Positions 22,246 through 34,150 of a stretch of 64,000 nucleotides of DNA are shown here, one piece after another. The stretch covers positions 1,984,001 to 2,048,000 of the forward strand of contig JAPEUQ010000003.1 of the NCBI GenBank assembly GCA_027946365.1. The letters run 5' to 3'. How positions within the stretch are numbered: the stretch's first letter is position 1; every line of letters begins with the position of its first letter. Under the pieces are notes generated by a model. That model did not search any database, was not told the origin of the DNA, and saw only the letters and a list, made by a program, of their open reading frames with translations. The stretch is from Kalmusia sp. IMI 367209. Lineage: Eukaryota > Ascomycota > Dothideomycetes > Pleosporales > Didymosphaeriaceae. Both the position numbers and the translations under genes were made by a program.

Positions 22246-23078
22246 TTATGACCGTAATGTCGGCGTCTTCTCCCCTCTCTTCAAATTGAATGCCCGTTGA
22301 TCCTTCAACCACCTCCGATAATCCGCTACACTCCCGATCTTCTCGCCGTAGTAGTCAGGTACCGGGTTCGCCATCGAAGACGACGTTGGGTCGACGCGGT
22401 GCTTCTTGATGCGGTCGTAGAATTCGCGCTCTTTCTGTTACGTTGTTAGCCTTCACCCTATTCACTTCTTCCTCATGCTCGTCAAGTTCTGCAACAGTCG
22501 AGGTGGAAAAGATAAGGTAGGGTAGGGTAGCTGAGACTTACCCGTTGTATCTGCCCCCCAATTGCCCTATTTCTGACATTAAACACGGCATTCGAGAAAA
22601 ACGGCCCAATCAACCACCCCACCGTCAACATTGCCGCGCTGCTCAGTCCCGTTGTGATAATGGGATCGAGACCGATCGTCGCTGCCAACGCGCCGTCATA
22701 ACCCTGGCCAATGAAAACTTGCAGACCGGCGTATGTGACACCCACGGCTGTGACACCTGATGTGACTTGGCTGAGTCGACGGCGCGTCTTGCGCAGAGCG
22801 AAGAAGTCGTTCCATGTGAGCTGTTGCTGTTGGGGGGATGTGGAAGCTGGGCCGGCGGGGGCGGTGGTCGAGGAGGCGTGGCGGACGGCAAATGTGATTG
22901 CGGACGGGTGCGAAGGTGCGAAGAAGGGACGGTCGGTGCGCTGGATCTTCGTCGGACGCGTGTTGGTGCTCGTTGAGAAGGGCGCTGCGGTTGCGGCGGA
23001 GGCGCTGGGTACAATGAGGCCAGGTTGGAAGCGGACTGTAAAAGCCCGTGCAGGTCGCAGCGCGCTTGAAGAGAGCAT
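22246..23078 (-). CDS. PAM17: Pam17, subunit of the mitochondrial import motor
   Basis: Inner-membrane component of the presequence translocase-associated motor at TIM23, needed to organise Pam16/Pam18 and matrix import. Exons 23078-22542 and 22434-22246, separated by a 107-nt intron, give 241 aa. The first ~70 residues are an Arg/Ser/Ala-rich mitochondrial presequence. The conserved core begins LTWNDFFALRKTRRRLSQVTS, followed by two hydrophobic spans (VTAVGVTYAGLQVFIG and ITTGLSSAAMLTVGWLIGPFF), then after the intron KEREFYDRIKKHRVDPTSSS and NPVPDYYGEKIGSV..YRRWLKDQRAFN, the family's hallmark C-terminus. The intron contains a short GGTAGGGTAGGG run of no evident meaning. Confidence 0.93.
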
Positions 23079-23740
23079 AGCTGCGGATTTGTTGTGGTAG
23101 AGTGGAGATGGGAGGATGGTAGTGTTGTAGGTTAGAAAGCTGGGAAGTGCGTTTCGTGTGAGCTCAAAAGTTCGGGGTTCTTGGCGTGGTGATGTAGAAG
23201 TGCGCCTGCCTCACGCGACACGGTTTGACAAGGGCAAACAGTACGATGGAATTGCTCAAAAGTTCAATGCCTGCAATTGCGAGTTATAATGAATTATAGG
23301 AGGAGAGGGAAGCTCATATGATGTCGAGGGGTTCTTCCGCTCAACGTCATTGCGCTCCGACCAACTGCTTATGTCAGGCATGATTAGATCGCGTTCACTT
23401 GGGCGGTTGTTCAGGTCAATAGGGGGACGATTTAATGCTTTTCTCGGAACAAGTCTGAACCCATCTCGTAGGATCCATTTCGAAGCGAAGACGCGCCTAA
23501 AACGCGTGATATGAGCTACTCAATAACTGTCTGGCAGATCTAAATCTAACCCTGCGGATCTCGCCCTTCCCTTGCTGCTGAAGGCCCATACTAGGCACAA
23601 ACATGTATCATCTTATTAATGCCAAAATCACTGAGTTACCATGTCACCGTTGCGAAACGTAACCTCGTTAACACGGAGCCGCCATGCGATTAATCGTATG
23701 CCAAGGGAAATTCATCGTCGGTTCATCGGAGTCATCCAGC
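23079..23740. other. Intergenic between two minus-strand genes
   Basis: Carries the Pam17 promoter at its left and the 3' region of the methyltransferase gene at its right. No gene or RNA seen. Confidence 0.4.
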
Positions 23741-25425
23741 TCACAAGCCCTTAATACCCTTAGCATGGCTCGCTGCAAGCGCGCCAGACAGGGCGTATTG
23801 TGTATTGATGCCCTCGACACGGTGCGTAGAGTTGATATTTTTGACAAGCGTAATCTGGAAGCAGGTAGCAGAGCCTTGACGAGAAGCAATGGTCGAATAA
23901 GCGAGGAAAAACTCCCAAATGCGGAACCAGCGCTTGCCATACTTGGCTGTAATCTTGTCCTTGTTGCCGATCCAGTTGCGGTACCATTTCCAGAGGGTAG
24001 AAGAGTAGTGCACACCGATGGTATCGATGTGCTTGACTTCGAAACCTGCGCCCTCGAGCTTGTCGACGACCCAACCGAGGGGTGTTGAGGCGTCGGCGCC
24101 GGGGAACACATACTTGTTCATGAAAAGGCCCCATGTAAGATCCTCAAATTGCCAAGCCTTGCGGAGACCAGCGATTTGAAGGAAGAAAACACCATCGTCG
24201 TCAAGCATGTCCCTGACTTGGTTGCAGAAACCGGAGAAATGGCGGACACCGACATGCTCGGCCATCTCAAGACAGGTGATCTTCTTGTAGCCACCGGAAG
24301 GGACAGGGATATCGCGGTAGTCCATGCACAAAATGTTGGACTGGTCCTCGCCGATACCAGATTTCCTCAAGCCGTTGTTGCCCCACTTTGTCTGGTTGCG
24401 ACCGAGCGTGACGCCAGTGACGTGAGCACCGTAGTTCGTAGATGCGAACCTTGCCAAGGTACCCCAGCCGCAACCAATGTCGAGCATCTTCTCACCCTTC
24501 TGCAGACCAATCTTCTCGCAGACGATAGCCATTTTATTGTCCTGGAGCTGTTCGAGAGTCTCCTCGCGATCGATGTCGGAGATGATACCGGAAGTGTAGA
24601 TCATGCGTGGACCCAAGAACCAGCCGTAGAAGTCGTCTCCACGGTCGTAGTGGTCTCGGACCTGCTCCTCGTCTACACTTGGGTCAGCATATATTCGGTG
24701 TTATAGTCGTGAAGCATGGGAAAGCTCCGCGCGAGAGGACTACGCACCTTGAGACCTCGTGTGCATGATTAGCTCAGGAATCATGCCAAACAAGAAGTGC
24801 TTGATCAGTCCGAACGTGAAGCGGAAATTGGCCCAGTCGTGGCGCATCTCCATGACATCCAAACAGTCACCCTTGAACTCGACATCGCCATCGAAGTACT
24901 TCTCATAGAAGGTCTCCATAGGAATCTTCTTGTGGCCATAGTAGGTGTCTCGGTCCTCCTGCTTGTGGAACTCCAAGTACGTCTCAATGGGCTTGCCTGG
25001 AAGCTTGGCTTTCTCGTTCTTGCGAGGGGCAATCTCAGAAGTGATGATCCAGAAAGCTGCAAGAATGGGGAGATCCGCGATCAGAGCAAAAAAGACCCAT
25101 GTCTTGAAGCCCCCGCCGAAGCTATACGTAATGTAGGCAGGGACACCAACGAGGAGAGAAATGAGCAGCGTGTTCGAGAAATGGTCAGAGCTGACGCCGT
25201 CTGCGGGCAAAGGAGCATTTGCAATGGCTGGGTACTGCGTTCGCACAAGCAATTAGCCCCTGAAGCCTGCGCGGTGGAGCTCAATGGCGCGCGGGGCTCC
25301 CTCGAGAGTTGTGGTTTACATACAGAAGTAGTCCTCACGCCGCTATCAAAAGACGGCGTAGCCGGTGAGGGCGCCGGCGGCGTCTCAATCCACTCAAAGT
25401 TCTCTTCGGACGTTGACCCGCTCAT
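23741..25425 (-). CDS. Sphingolipid C9-methyltransferase
   Basis: S-adenosylmethionine-dependent enzyme that adds the C9 methyl branch to the sphingoid base of fungal glucosylceramide, acting at ER/Golgi membranes. Exons 25425-25324, 25234-24748 and 24672-23741 give 506 aa, the normal length. The N-terminus has two hydrophobic spans (LLISLLVGVPAYITYSF and WVFFALIADLPILAAFWII), then a helical region, the family motif DHYDRGDDFYGWFLGPRMIYTSGI, SAM-binding motif I MLDIGCGWGTLARF, GVTLGRNQTKWG, and ITCLEMAEHVGVRHF. Resemblance to cyclopropane/mycolic-acid synthases is typical of this family. Introns of 89 and 75 nt restore frame exactly. The gene runs tail-to-head into Pam17, with no sign of co-regulation beyond orientation. 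Confidence 0.92.
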
Positions 25426-25654
25426 CTTGCTGGTGGTGGTGAATTTTGCAAGATGCAGCGTGCGAAACAGTGGGCAGGTGCTGGCGGAGATGCCAAGCAG
25501 GAACGGTGTGACGCTTAGCGAACATAGCTCCCAGCCGACGGGGGTACACTTCTGCCAGCACCTTTCGCGTTAGCCCAACCTCCTGCGGCCGATAAGAATT
25601 CACTACGTATCCACATGTGTGCGTGTTCATTGACGGTCTATTCTTGCCCCTTGC

Positions 25655-26676
25655 TTACACGTCGGCCTGCAGCGTGTGTCTAATGCTAGCGACCATGTCT
25701 TTAGTGACCCCGCAAGCTAGTAAATATGCCTCTATGCCGCCATACCTCTCTTCCAGATGCGTGTGCACTTTGCTCACTACGTCTGGTGGGCAAAGAGCAA
25801 ACTGTTCCGATAAGCCAATGCTCCCGATCTCTTTTATTCGCTCCGGCTTTTCTGCCTCAAGTTCTGGCTCCGATAGCAGGTAGTCCTTCTCGATGGCTGC
25901 GATGTCGATATCGAGCAAGAACAGTAGGAGCATTACAATCAACCCCGTTCGATCTTTGCCCTGTGTGCAGTGGACTAGGACGGGCCAGTTGTCCTTGTTT
26001 GCAAGTACGTCGAAGACCTGCTTGACCTCGGCTGTGCACACGTCTAGAGATTCGATCGCAAGACCAACGAGACCCATCTCCTCCATATGCGGCGCAAGAA
26101 TCTTGATCGCGTCCTTGCGATAGCCAGCCGCCATCAGTCCGATCAACTTGAAGAACTCTCTCCATGATAGCTTCGAGATGAGCATGCGGGAAAACGCAGA
26201 GCCGTTGAAGTTGATCTCGTGATAAGCTACGCCTGGTATCTTTAACGGTTCAGCGACGTCGTCATTAGATTGTGGCACCGCTGCTGAAGCTTTGATCTTG
26301 GCATCTCGCTTCTGGGCTTGCTCGATGTGTTCGGTTCTAGCCATGGTTAGGAATTGATTCGGACATATTTTTGGCTATCTGACTTTGTCCGTAGGTCAAT
26401 GATGCTCTTTAGATTGTAATCGTAGACTAATCTTTGTCGGTCGTTGTATGTTGCCTCGTCTGCTGTTGTTAGCTGATGTACGTTCCATTGGAAGTTAGCA
26501 CACCTGGCCTAGCTCCTCGAAATAGAAGGCCAGACTTCACGCGCCTGCTTTGATCTTAGTAGAAATTCGTAGCTTATTTGATCGCCACAGTACCTCTCCC
26601 CTGTTTGTTCATTGACAAACATCCCAGCATCGCGAAAGTTTGGGATACTTTTCAATGGTGACTGAGTCTTTGACAT
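25655..26676 (-). CDS. Dual-specificity/tyrosine phosphatase-like protein (Y_phosphatase3 type)
   Basis: Four exons on the minus strand (26676-26594, 26544-26504, 26459-26384, 26336-25655) with introns of 49, 44 and 47 nt give 293 aa. The short 5' exons restore the N-terminal family motif IPNFRDAG, then SGLLFRGARPDEAT and LKSIIDLRTKTE, which a search for long ORFs would miss. The catalytic P-loop HCTQGKDRTGL (~residues 189-199) has the CX5R arrangement with Cys nucleophile and Arg; the downstream DYLLSEPELE and C-terminal helix fit the family. Relatives include phosphatases acting on phosphotyrosine or phosphoinositide; the substrate here is unknown. It lies 230 bp from the methyltransferase start and is divergent from the eisosome gene. 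Confidence 0.88.
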
Positions 26677-27497
26677 TATTGTTTGGACTTTGGAATATTT
26701 GAACGGTGGGTTGCAGAAAGGTGGAGTGTAGTTGAGTCCGATACCGAATTTCGCTCAGGTTTCAAGGCTGTTTCCCACGCTGACGTCGGTTCTGCAAATC
26801 ATGGCGCTAACCGCTTAGAGGTCAGCATGTTTACACAGTAGTACTTCGCTGCCTCTCAAGCCTTATATACCCCTTGAGCTTGATCGCTGACTTGGCAATG
26901 GGAACTTCTAGCTTAACAACAACACCCTCGCGTAAGCAATGTCGAAGGTCACTGGTAGTGCTCAGCGAGTATCAGGAGCGATGCGACAGGCTTGGAGTGC
27001 TTGGACTGAATCATTGCACAAAATCTTTGGAAAATTACGATTCATGGTAGTATGCACGACTAGTGTCTTTGTACCGCTGGCTTCCAAGGTGTCTACAAGA
27101 CACAGAATGTGACGGATCTTACTATAGCCAGGGGCTAACATATGCGCGACCGCTTTCGGAGTCTAGAATCTGGATTCGGTTGTGAACATGTGTTTTCGTA
27201 TCGCAATTGCGGCCCTAGCATCCAATAAGGGGCATGCTGAGGTTGGATTAACGCCGTGATCCCCAGGTCGATCGTCACCGAAGTCCAGCCAGCAAGGGCG
27301 CTAGCACACGGACGATCCTACACAACACGCGCTGTGATGTCATAGTAAGTGCGAAGGCGTCCACACCACCGCCGCCCTACATCATCAGCCATGCCGGTCC
27401 AGGGCTTCGTGCTGCTATCGTCTCCTCTCGCGAATTTCGCGGAATATCTATCCCTATGCTATCCTGATTGACCTCTGACTCCGCGCATTCATCCAAC
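26677..27497. promoter_or_regulatory. Divergent promoter region, phosphatase and eisosome genes
   Basis: 821 bp between two head-to-head start codons. Both promoters must lie here. No coding frame with recognisable features and no specific operator were found. Confidence 0.45.
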
Positions 27498-30185
27498 ATG
27501 GCGACGCAAACACACACCACGCCAAACGAGGCTAACGGCTCTCCCCTCAAGGGACCTGCCGCCCCGAGTGCTGTAGATGGCGCCGCCGATATGCGATGTC
27601 CTGATCCTTCAGCCCACAAGACAAAGAAAAGCACGCTTCAAGATCACGCATCCGCAGCAGCCCTCTACAGCACCAACCCCGCGACAGCAAGCACCCGGAA
27701 TCCACTTGGGTCCGATGGCAAGCTCTCCTCGGCTAGTGAGACAACTCTGCAATCGATATACATGTGTTGCTGATCCAGGCTTTAGGTGCTGCCACTAGTC
27801 TCAAGCACGCGCATGCTCATGACCTTCCGAGCTTCCCTGTAGTTGGCATCGACACGAAAACGTCCGCCGGGGCGGCAGCACATCTCGCTAACGCAAACTT
27901 TAAGAGCCCAGAGTACCCCAAGGCACAGCAGTCGTCAGCAGCCGCTGGCAAGGCCGCGCTACTGGCAAACAACTACAAAATGGCTCCTCTTTGGCAACCC
28001 CAAGACAGCGCGGCAGGCTCAAAGGCAGCTTTGCTCGCGCATAACAGGGGTCCTAAAGTAGACCTGTGGCAACATGAACCTCACTCCTACGGGAGCTCGG
28101 CAGCAACGATCGCATTCGGCAAGAAAGGTTTGGGTCCTCAAGCAGATTGGAACAGCGCGGAGGAAGGGAGGAAGAAAGCTTTGGTTGCTGCCACGGGTGC
28201 TGTCTCTGAGACGAGACGAAAGCGAGCTCAGTCAACCCCTGCTCCACCACCGATATATCCCGATTCGCAGAACTCTGCTAAGAATGCGCTCAGCGCAGCC
28301 ACGATATCCCACAGCGCTTCGATGAGGGCAAGACCCCAAAGCCCAGCTACCTCGGATCCGAACCGCATGGGATCTAGCGCCATGGAAGCTGCTCGAATAC
28401 AGCACTCCAAAGTGTCACGAGAGATGTACACAGACCGTCCTCCTGTATCACTAGAAGTAGAAGAGAAGAAGCGCCAAGATGCGCTCAGAGCTTCCGCGAT
28501 ATCCATGGCCAAACAGATGTATGATGTGCAACAACACCATATTGATGAGGCCGCGGGACGTACATCGCGCTCACATGCTACTTCAGGAGCTACAGCAGCC
28601 CAGAACCAACAACCACCGACGACCGCCGAGGATAATCTGAAGCAAGAGGCTATGCGCTACATTGGTATTCAAGAAGCCGCACAGAAGCTGGCCGCCGAGC
28701 GATTGGCAAAGATTGCTCCAGACGAGGCTTCCCAATTTCGAAGCTACTATGGCTATGAGAAACCTTCCCGCAACAAATTGTCCATACGGCGTGCCCGAAA
28801 TAGAGCTTCCAGCAATCCTGAAACTAGTGACTCGTCGGATGATGAGCTACAGTCTCGGCGTATACGTTCTCAGATGTCACAGCTCAATCAAAATCTAGCC
28901 CTGGTACGTTTTCTTAGGACACATTCTCTTGTACAGACAAAGTACTCTCACTAACTTGGACTTCAACTTTAGGTCGATGAAAAGAAACGCGAACAAGATC
29001 GAAAATATCTATATGCAGCGGCAGAGCGTAAAGTGCAAGCGCAGATGCTTGGTATGGACAAGAAGGTCTTCGACGAGACGGGCAAAATGTCCCCAGCGAT
29101 GATAGAAGAATGGGATGCGAAAGCGCGCGCAAAGGCTTCTGCGAATAGCGAAGCGCGCCTGGAGCATCATGGCAAGGTGCACATCGGTCATGGCAAATAC
29201 ATGGATCAGTCAGAGATCGATGCGATAGCCCAAGCCAGGATGCAGCCGACGCTAGACGAGATCAATGAAAAGACACAGAAACGATTGGCCGAAGAAGAAG
29301 AGCAACGGCTAGAGATGGAGGAGAAGAAACGCCAGGAGCGAATTGAGAAGGAGCGAGCTGCTGAGATCAAGGCGGAGGAGAAGTATTCTAAGGGTGAGAC
29401 GACTGTTCGAATATGACTTTCACGGCTAACTTGGCATAGCTGAAGAGAAGAAGGCCTTAAAAGCTAAATCAGCAGAAGAAAAGGCTGCGGCTAGGCAAGA
29501 GAAAGAGGCGGAAAAGGAGAAGAAGGTGGAAGAAAAGCGACTGGCGAGAGAGAGCAAGCGAAAATCTAGGGAGGGTGGGACTGAACCTGTGGTAGCGGAG
29601 TCAACTGCACTTGGGACCGCAGCGATTAGCACGGGAGCAACCGATGCACCTACAGGCGGCATTGATGCTGACGAACACGATGATCTCTACCGCGATCCAA
29701 CGCCTGCAGGTGCCCGTCCATCTACAGCGCGAGAAGAGACGTCAGCTCCCGCATCTCCCACATCTCCAACGTCCCCAAAGAGCGATTCCAAAGGTATCAA
29801 AGGCCTCTTCAACAAGTTCAAGCGTCGTTCCAAGCACTCCAATGTCACTGAAGCGGACAAGGGCTTCATCGGAGGTGCCACACTTCGAAACTCAGAAGCG
29901 CACTCACACCACAACTCTGTTTCGGACAGCCCTGTGCCCAACCATATACCGAATAGCGAACGTCGGGACTCCGATGTGTCGTCATTATCCGCCGACTCTA
30001 CTCGAGGCCGCGCTTTCGAGCGGCCGGCGACGCATGAGAGAAAAGTATCTGATCTGTCCGAGTATGAAGAGGCTAGGGACACTTTCAATGAGAGCCTCGC
30101 ACCGCCGCCGAGCTTTACGGCTGATGTGACTACACGGAATTCGGGGAGTCCTATTCGCGACTCTAAGTTTCACGAGGTGCTGTAA
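27498..30185 (+). CDS. EIS1: Eisosome protein 1 family (Eis1-like)
   Basis: Component or partner of eisosomes, the plasma-membrane furrow structures organised by BAR proteins. Exons 27498-27735, 27786-28903, 28973-29393 and 29440-30185 give 840 aa. Family features: LSSASAATSLKHAHAHDLPSFP near the N-terminus; repeated Ala/Lys-rich helical units (AAGKAALLANN, GSKAALLAHN, SAATIAFGKK, AAEEGRKKALVAATGA-like), which are the Eisosome1 domain; then QEAMRYIGIQEAAQKLAAERLAKI; a long charged coiled coil (EEEEQRLEMEEKKRQER..); and a Ser/Thr/Pro-rich tail. Introns of 50, 69 and 46 nt keep the frame. The repeat units and coiled coil make the assignment strong, though the exact role in a filamentous fungus is inferred. 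Confidence 0.87.
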
Positions 30186-31106
30186 GTGGTTCGATAATTG
30201 TATGCGTTACGACGGTACGATGAATGTTTCTTTTTGACCTGGTCTGTGTATATGCTTTTGGGGCTTGGATACTTGGGAGCTAGTACATATGGGCTCAATG
30301 GGAGGGATGATGGGGAGCTGGATGCTCAATCTGCGTGTGTCTTGTGAATGAAATGATCAATGATAGTTTCAAGCCTTGCTTAATTTTCAAAATCTCGTTG
30401 GACAATGTTAATCGATCTCTCTGGATCTCACATCCAGTCTCCCTTGATTCGCATATACCCCTGTTCATCATCCAATCTCCCGGAAAGTTCAATGGGTGTA
30501 CTATGGCAGTCTCTCTATGGTCGGCATAATATGGTTGACAGCCTGTAGACGGCTAGAACCAATCAGGCATCATCCTGGGACGTCTTGGCTGGTAGCCGCT
30601 GGAGCGCAGTGGGGCTTCTAGTTAGCATAGGTAATAGTACGGGCGGTGAAGCCTGAGTATGGATGGCGCACGGGGGTGATATCAGAAAGTAATGTCAGAA
30701 GAAGGGTGCACAGTTGGTGAATTTATGTGACGGTTGATGAGTAGAGGTGAGCTTGTTCGGGACTAACGGCGGGTGGCTTCCTGGCAGTGCCCGCCGATCG
30801 CCTGCCCAGCTGCAGGCTGCCTTGCCAACTCGTGCCATTACACGTCAGAACACTTGCATGAGCCCACCACGACAGCGAACCTCCGCCCACCGCCTACGCA
30901 GTCCACCGAACACACACCTCACCCGTCCTCCCCGTGCCGCCAGATGGAAGGCCGTCTGCCCCGTTGATAGGCGCGCCCGACTCCGCACATGTCGAAACGA
31001 GCCCAATCGCATGGCCTGGTAGTCGCCCTTGTGCACGCTTGACACACACCACCACTTCACACATTTGCAGCAACGCTGGCTCGCCGAACACCCTCGAGCC
31101 GCAGAA
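30186..31106. other. Intergenic
   Basis: 3' region of the eisosome gene and promoter/leader of the next plus-strand gene. Upstream open frames near 30747-31022 begin at non-ATG codons or lack homology and are not called. Confidence 0.4.
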
Positions 31107-33791
31107 ATGATGAGCTCTTCAGAATCGTCGCGCCGCCGCAAGAAGGACCCGGAGCGCGAACGCACCAGCCCCAAGTCTAAGGACAGGGACTGTGACAGGG
31201 AGGGCAAGGAGCGCCACAGGAGCAGCAAGTCATCGAGGTCGTCGGGCACTCGTAAGCCGCGCTCGACGGCCTCCAAGGAGGACGACGGCAATCTGGAGCG
31301 TCTCCGCGACCATCCCTCGAAAGAGCGCATTCGCACGTCGTCGACATCACTGCCCAAGTCTCACAAGATGGCCGTCGTACCGGAGATGGAACGGAGGAGT
31401 TCCATGGGCACCAGCTCATTGAACGGCTCGCGGACTAGCTTGTCGTACCCCACACTGTCGAGAACACACGCGAAGGAGAATATCTACAAGCGCGAGGACC
31501 CCGTTGACCGGAGGGAATCGCCAGTTACACCCGAGCCCACCGATCTGGGCGACGAGCAGGACAAGGAGCGCACACAGCTACCAGCAGCACCTACACGACC
31601 ACCACCCAGCCCGCCGCTTACAGCAACGAATGGAACAGATCTTAGGAAGACCGCTAGTGCAAACAGTATGCGGAGGAACGCCGAAGCAATACATAAGGAG
31701 ATGGCATCAGGCAGGCAAAGCGTTGACAGCGGCACCCGGTTGACACCCGACCCGAGGGCCGGGGCGGCATCCCGCTCGAGCATAAGAGAAGGGGAAATGG
31801 ATGGAACGGATATGACATCGACCACGAGTAGCCAGCCAAGCACTATACGCGCAAAGTCACCGAAGGTAGCACCCCAGAGAACGAAGACATCTAGCCCTGC
31901 AACTGCTAGGCCGCCAGGAAGAGCTCCATCGACGACTGTAAGAGCACGCTCACAGCAAGCATCGGAAGTGACACAGTCGACAGGTTCGGATGTCACGTCA
32001 GTGCCTCTAGATCATAACACGCATCGGAGAAGTGGCCATTCTCCTACCAATTCCGAAGTCTCCCCAGACTCTGTGGTCGACTCTTCCCCTCGAACGCCAA
32101 CGCAACATTCCGTCCTGCCCTCGGTTGTTTCAGCAAAGAAAGTGGAAAGGCCTATTGTTGAGATCATCACCGATCCTCTCTCCCGTGCTCAGTCAGTGGA
32201 TTCAACATACAATGAGTCTCCTCTTACACCACCTCCGCCACCACCGCCACCAGCTCTCATGGACCCACCGAGAGTGGATTATTTGCTTCAGAATGGGGGT
32301 TTAAATCGACCGGTTCCTCGCACATTGCTAGCTGCAATGGACGGAACACCAGTACCTTCATATTCACAGTACATGTCACCACGCATATCCGGACCACAAA
32401 CCCATGATGCTCGGACGTTCTTCAATCCGCTCCAGAAATTGTTGGATGACTATAATGCAGTCATGGATACTAGCGGTTCTTTGGCGGTCGCGACTGGTTA
32501 TCGTTCTGTAGCACGTCGCCTGCTTGACCGGCTCGAAGCAGTCTTTGCTCGCAACATATCGTCCGAACAGTGTCCATGCATCATGTGCTTAGATAAGCCT
32601 ATCCACGAAGATCAAGCTGGTGTGAATTGGGGCGAGATTCTCGAGTTAGTCTCTGGACGCTGCGACCTTCCTCGATGGCCACCGGTCGATGCGGCCAAAC
32701 CTAACGGTTTAGGCATTACTGAGCTTGATCCACCCTGCCAACGTATTGACGTTGACGTCCCGGAGCAATATCGCGAACATTATCAACAACAGTCACGGAA
32801 AACCAAAGTTGCGGTACAATCCTGGTTATCCAACCAGCAAGAAGCTGTTCCGGAAGACGCAGACGATGAGACTCTCACATTTGCCATGCTCACCCGTCTC
32901 GACCAGGACTCCCGCCCCCTCTTCTATGCCCTACTATGGGGCATGGACTCTCTTCCTAACCTTCGTACTCCAAAAGACAACAAACCAACACCAGCGTACG
33001 TCACAAAGGCTGCATTAGCATTACAGCGCTTATATCGTCTTTACTCCCTACCTCGCGATCAGCTCGTGGTCATGTACATGCTCCGTAACCCTGACATGCA
33101 CAACACCCTCGCCACCCTTTCTGCCGTCACAAAACATGAGTGGGAGATCCTCGTCTCCGGCCGATTCGACGGTTTTCTCTGGTCCGGCGCCGAACCCTCT
33201 CCCGGCGAGTCCTTCTCACGCGGACCCTCGCGTGGCCCGTCTCGCACCCCCTCAGGCGAGGTTCCTACCATCCCTGGTCCCCAGCGCTTTGCTTCACCGT
33301 TCGGTGCCACTCCTTACACCCCCTTCAGCCCTGGACCATCTCCCCGACCGGGATCCACGCGGCCAGGCCCAGCGCCAGTACAGATCGACGAAGAGACCGA
33401 AATCGCCGTTCTCGCCGAGGTAGAGCGCGAAATCTACCTCGGCATGGAAGCCATGGAGGACGCCTTCGAAGCGCTCCACATCGCAGCCGAAAATGTGCGT
33501 CGGCGCCTACGCGAGCGTGGTGCCGCGCTCTCCATGGTTGCGCAGACGCGACGCGGGTCCGCAATGGGCGGCATCGAAGTTCGCACGGATACGCCGGCTA
33601 GTGTGCGTGATGTGGATGAATCATTGGAAGATCTAAGGTCTGAAATTGGGCCGGATGACTCGGCCAGTAATGTTAGCCATAATCGGAAGAGGAGAGGGCA
33701 TCGGGCGAGGGAGAGGAGGGTGCAGACGCCGGCGATGGTTGAGGAGGAGGAGGGCAGCAGCCTTGCGGAACGAGTGAGGAGGAAATATTGA
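31107..33791 (+). CDS. Large fungal protein of unknown function, disordered N-terminus and folded C-terminal region
   Basis: Single-exon 894-aa protein. ATG 31107 starts M-M-S-S-S-E-S-S followed by an Arg/Lys/Asp-rich stretch (RRRKKDPERERTSP). About 400 residues are low-complexity Ser/Pro/Thr/Arg, with a poly-Pro run before ALMDPPRVDYLLQNGG. From about residue 390 to 720 the sequence looks folded: HDARTFFNPLQKLLDDYNAVM, a Cys cluster CPCIMCLDKPIHED (~488) that could bind metal, VNWGEILELVSGRCDLPRWPP, and a helical block ending HEWEILVSGRFDGFLWSG. A helical segment (AEVEREIYLGMEAMEDAFEAL) and a basic tail follow. I recognise the overall type as conserved in filamentous ascomycetes but cannot name a function. 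Confidence 0.8.
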   Translation: MMSSSESSRRRKKDPERERTSPKSKDRDCDREGKERHRSSKSSRSSGTRKPRSTASKEDDGNLERLRDHPSKERIRTSSTSLPKSHKMAVVPEMERRSSMGTSSLNGSRTSLSYPTLSRTHAKENIYKREDPVDRRESPVTPEPTDLGDEQDKERTQLPAAPTRPPPSPPLTATNGTDLRKTASANSMRRNAEAIHKEMASGRQSVDSGTRLTPDPRAGAASRSSIREGEMDGTDMTSTTSSQPSTIRAKSPKVAPQRTKTSSPATARPPGRAPSTTVRARSQQASEVTQSTGSDVTSVPLDHNTHRRSGHSPTNSEVSPDSVVDSSPRTPTQHSVLPSVVSAKKVERPIVEIITDPLSRAQSVDSTYNESPLTPPPPPPPPALMDPPRVDYLLQNGGLNRPVPRTLLAAMDGTPVPSYSQYMSPRISGPQTHDARTFFNPLQKLLDDYNAVMDTSGSLAVATGYRSVARRLLDRLEAVFARNISSEQCPCIMCLDKPIHEDQAGVNWGEILELVSGRCDLPRWPPVDAAKPNGLGITELDPPCQRIDVDVPEQYREHYQQQSRKTKVAVQSWLSNQQEAVPEDADDETLTFAMLTRLDQDSRPLFYALLWGMDSLPNLRTPKDNKPTPAYVTKAALALQRLYRLYSLPRDQLVVMYMLRNPDMHNTLATLSAVTKHEWEILVSGRFDGFLWSGAEPSPGESFSRGPSRGPSRTPSGEVPTIPGPQRFASPFGATPYTPFSPGPSPRPGSTRPGPAPVQIDEETEIAVLAEVEREIYLGMEAMEDAFEALHIAAENVRRRLRERGAALSMVAQTRRGSAMGGIEVRTDTPASVRDVDESLEDLRSEIGPDDSASNVSHNRKRRGHRARERRVQTPAMVEEEEGSSLAERVRRKY

Positions 33792-34150
33792 GACTCATAT
33801 AACACGCGATCGAGATTTTTTTCTCAGTTTGCAGGCGGGTTCGGCATTTTGCTTCCGGAGTTTGTTTTGGTTTGTCATTGCGTGAGGAGTGTACGTGGGT
33901 ACAAACACGAACGGTTTCGTAACGGTGGGAAGGTCGGTGGTGATGTGATGATTTCCATGAGTATAGCATGAGGAGTATATGGATACCCAGTGTCTTGCGT
34001 TAGTCTAACAATCGAGCGTGCGCCCCGCTCTCTGTTTCGCGTAGCATATATTCGTTGAGTCTTCTCATTCTGTCTTCTTGTCCAGCTGCTCCGGGGGGAT
34101 GTCGACGATTTGTGGGGAGGGTCTGGGCAGACGTTGGACTAGCGTACACT
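33792..34150. other. 3' region of the large protein gene
   Basis: Non-coding as far as can be seen; it leads into the diverged repeat array that starts at 34151. Confidence 0.4.

Noticed and set aside
22514..22530. GGTAGGGTAGGGTAG run, telomere-like
   Set aside because: It lies within the Pam17 intron, is not TTAGGG, and has only three units.
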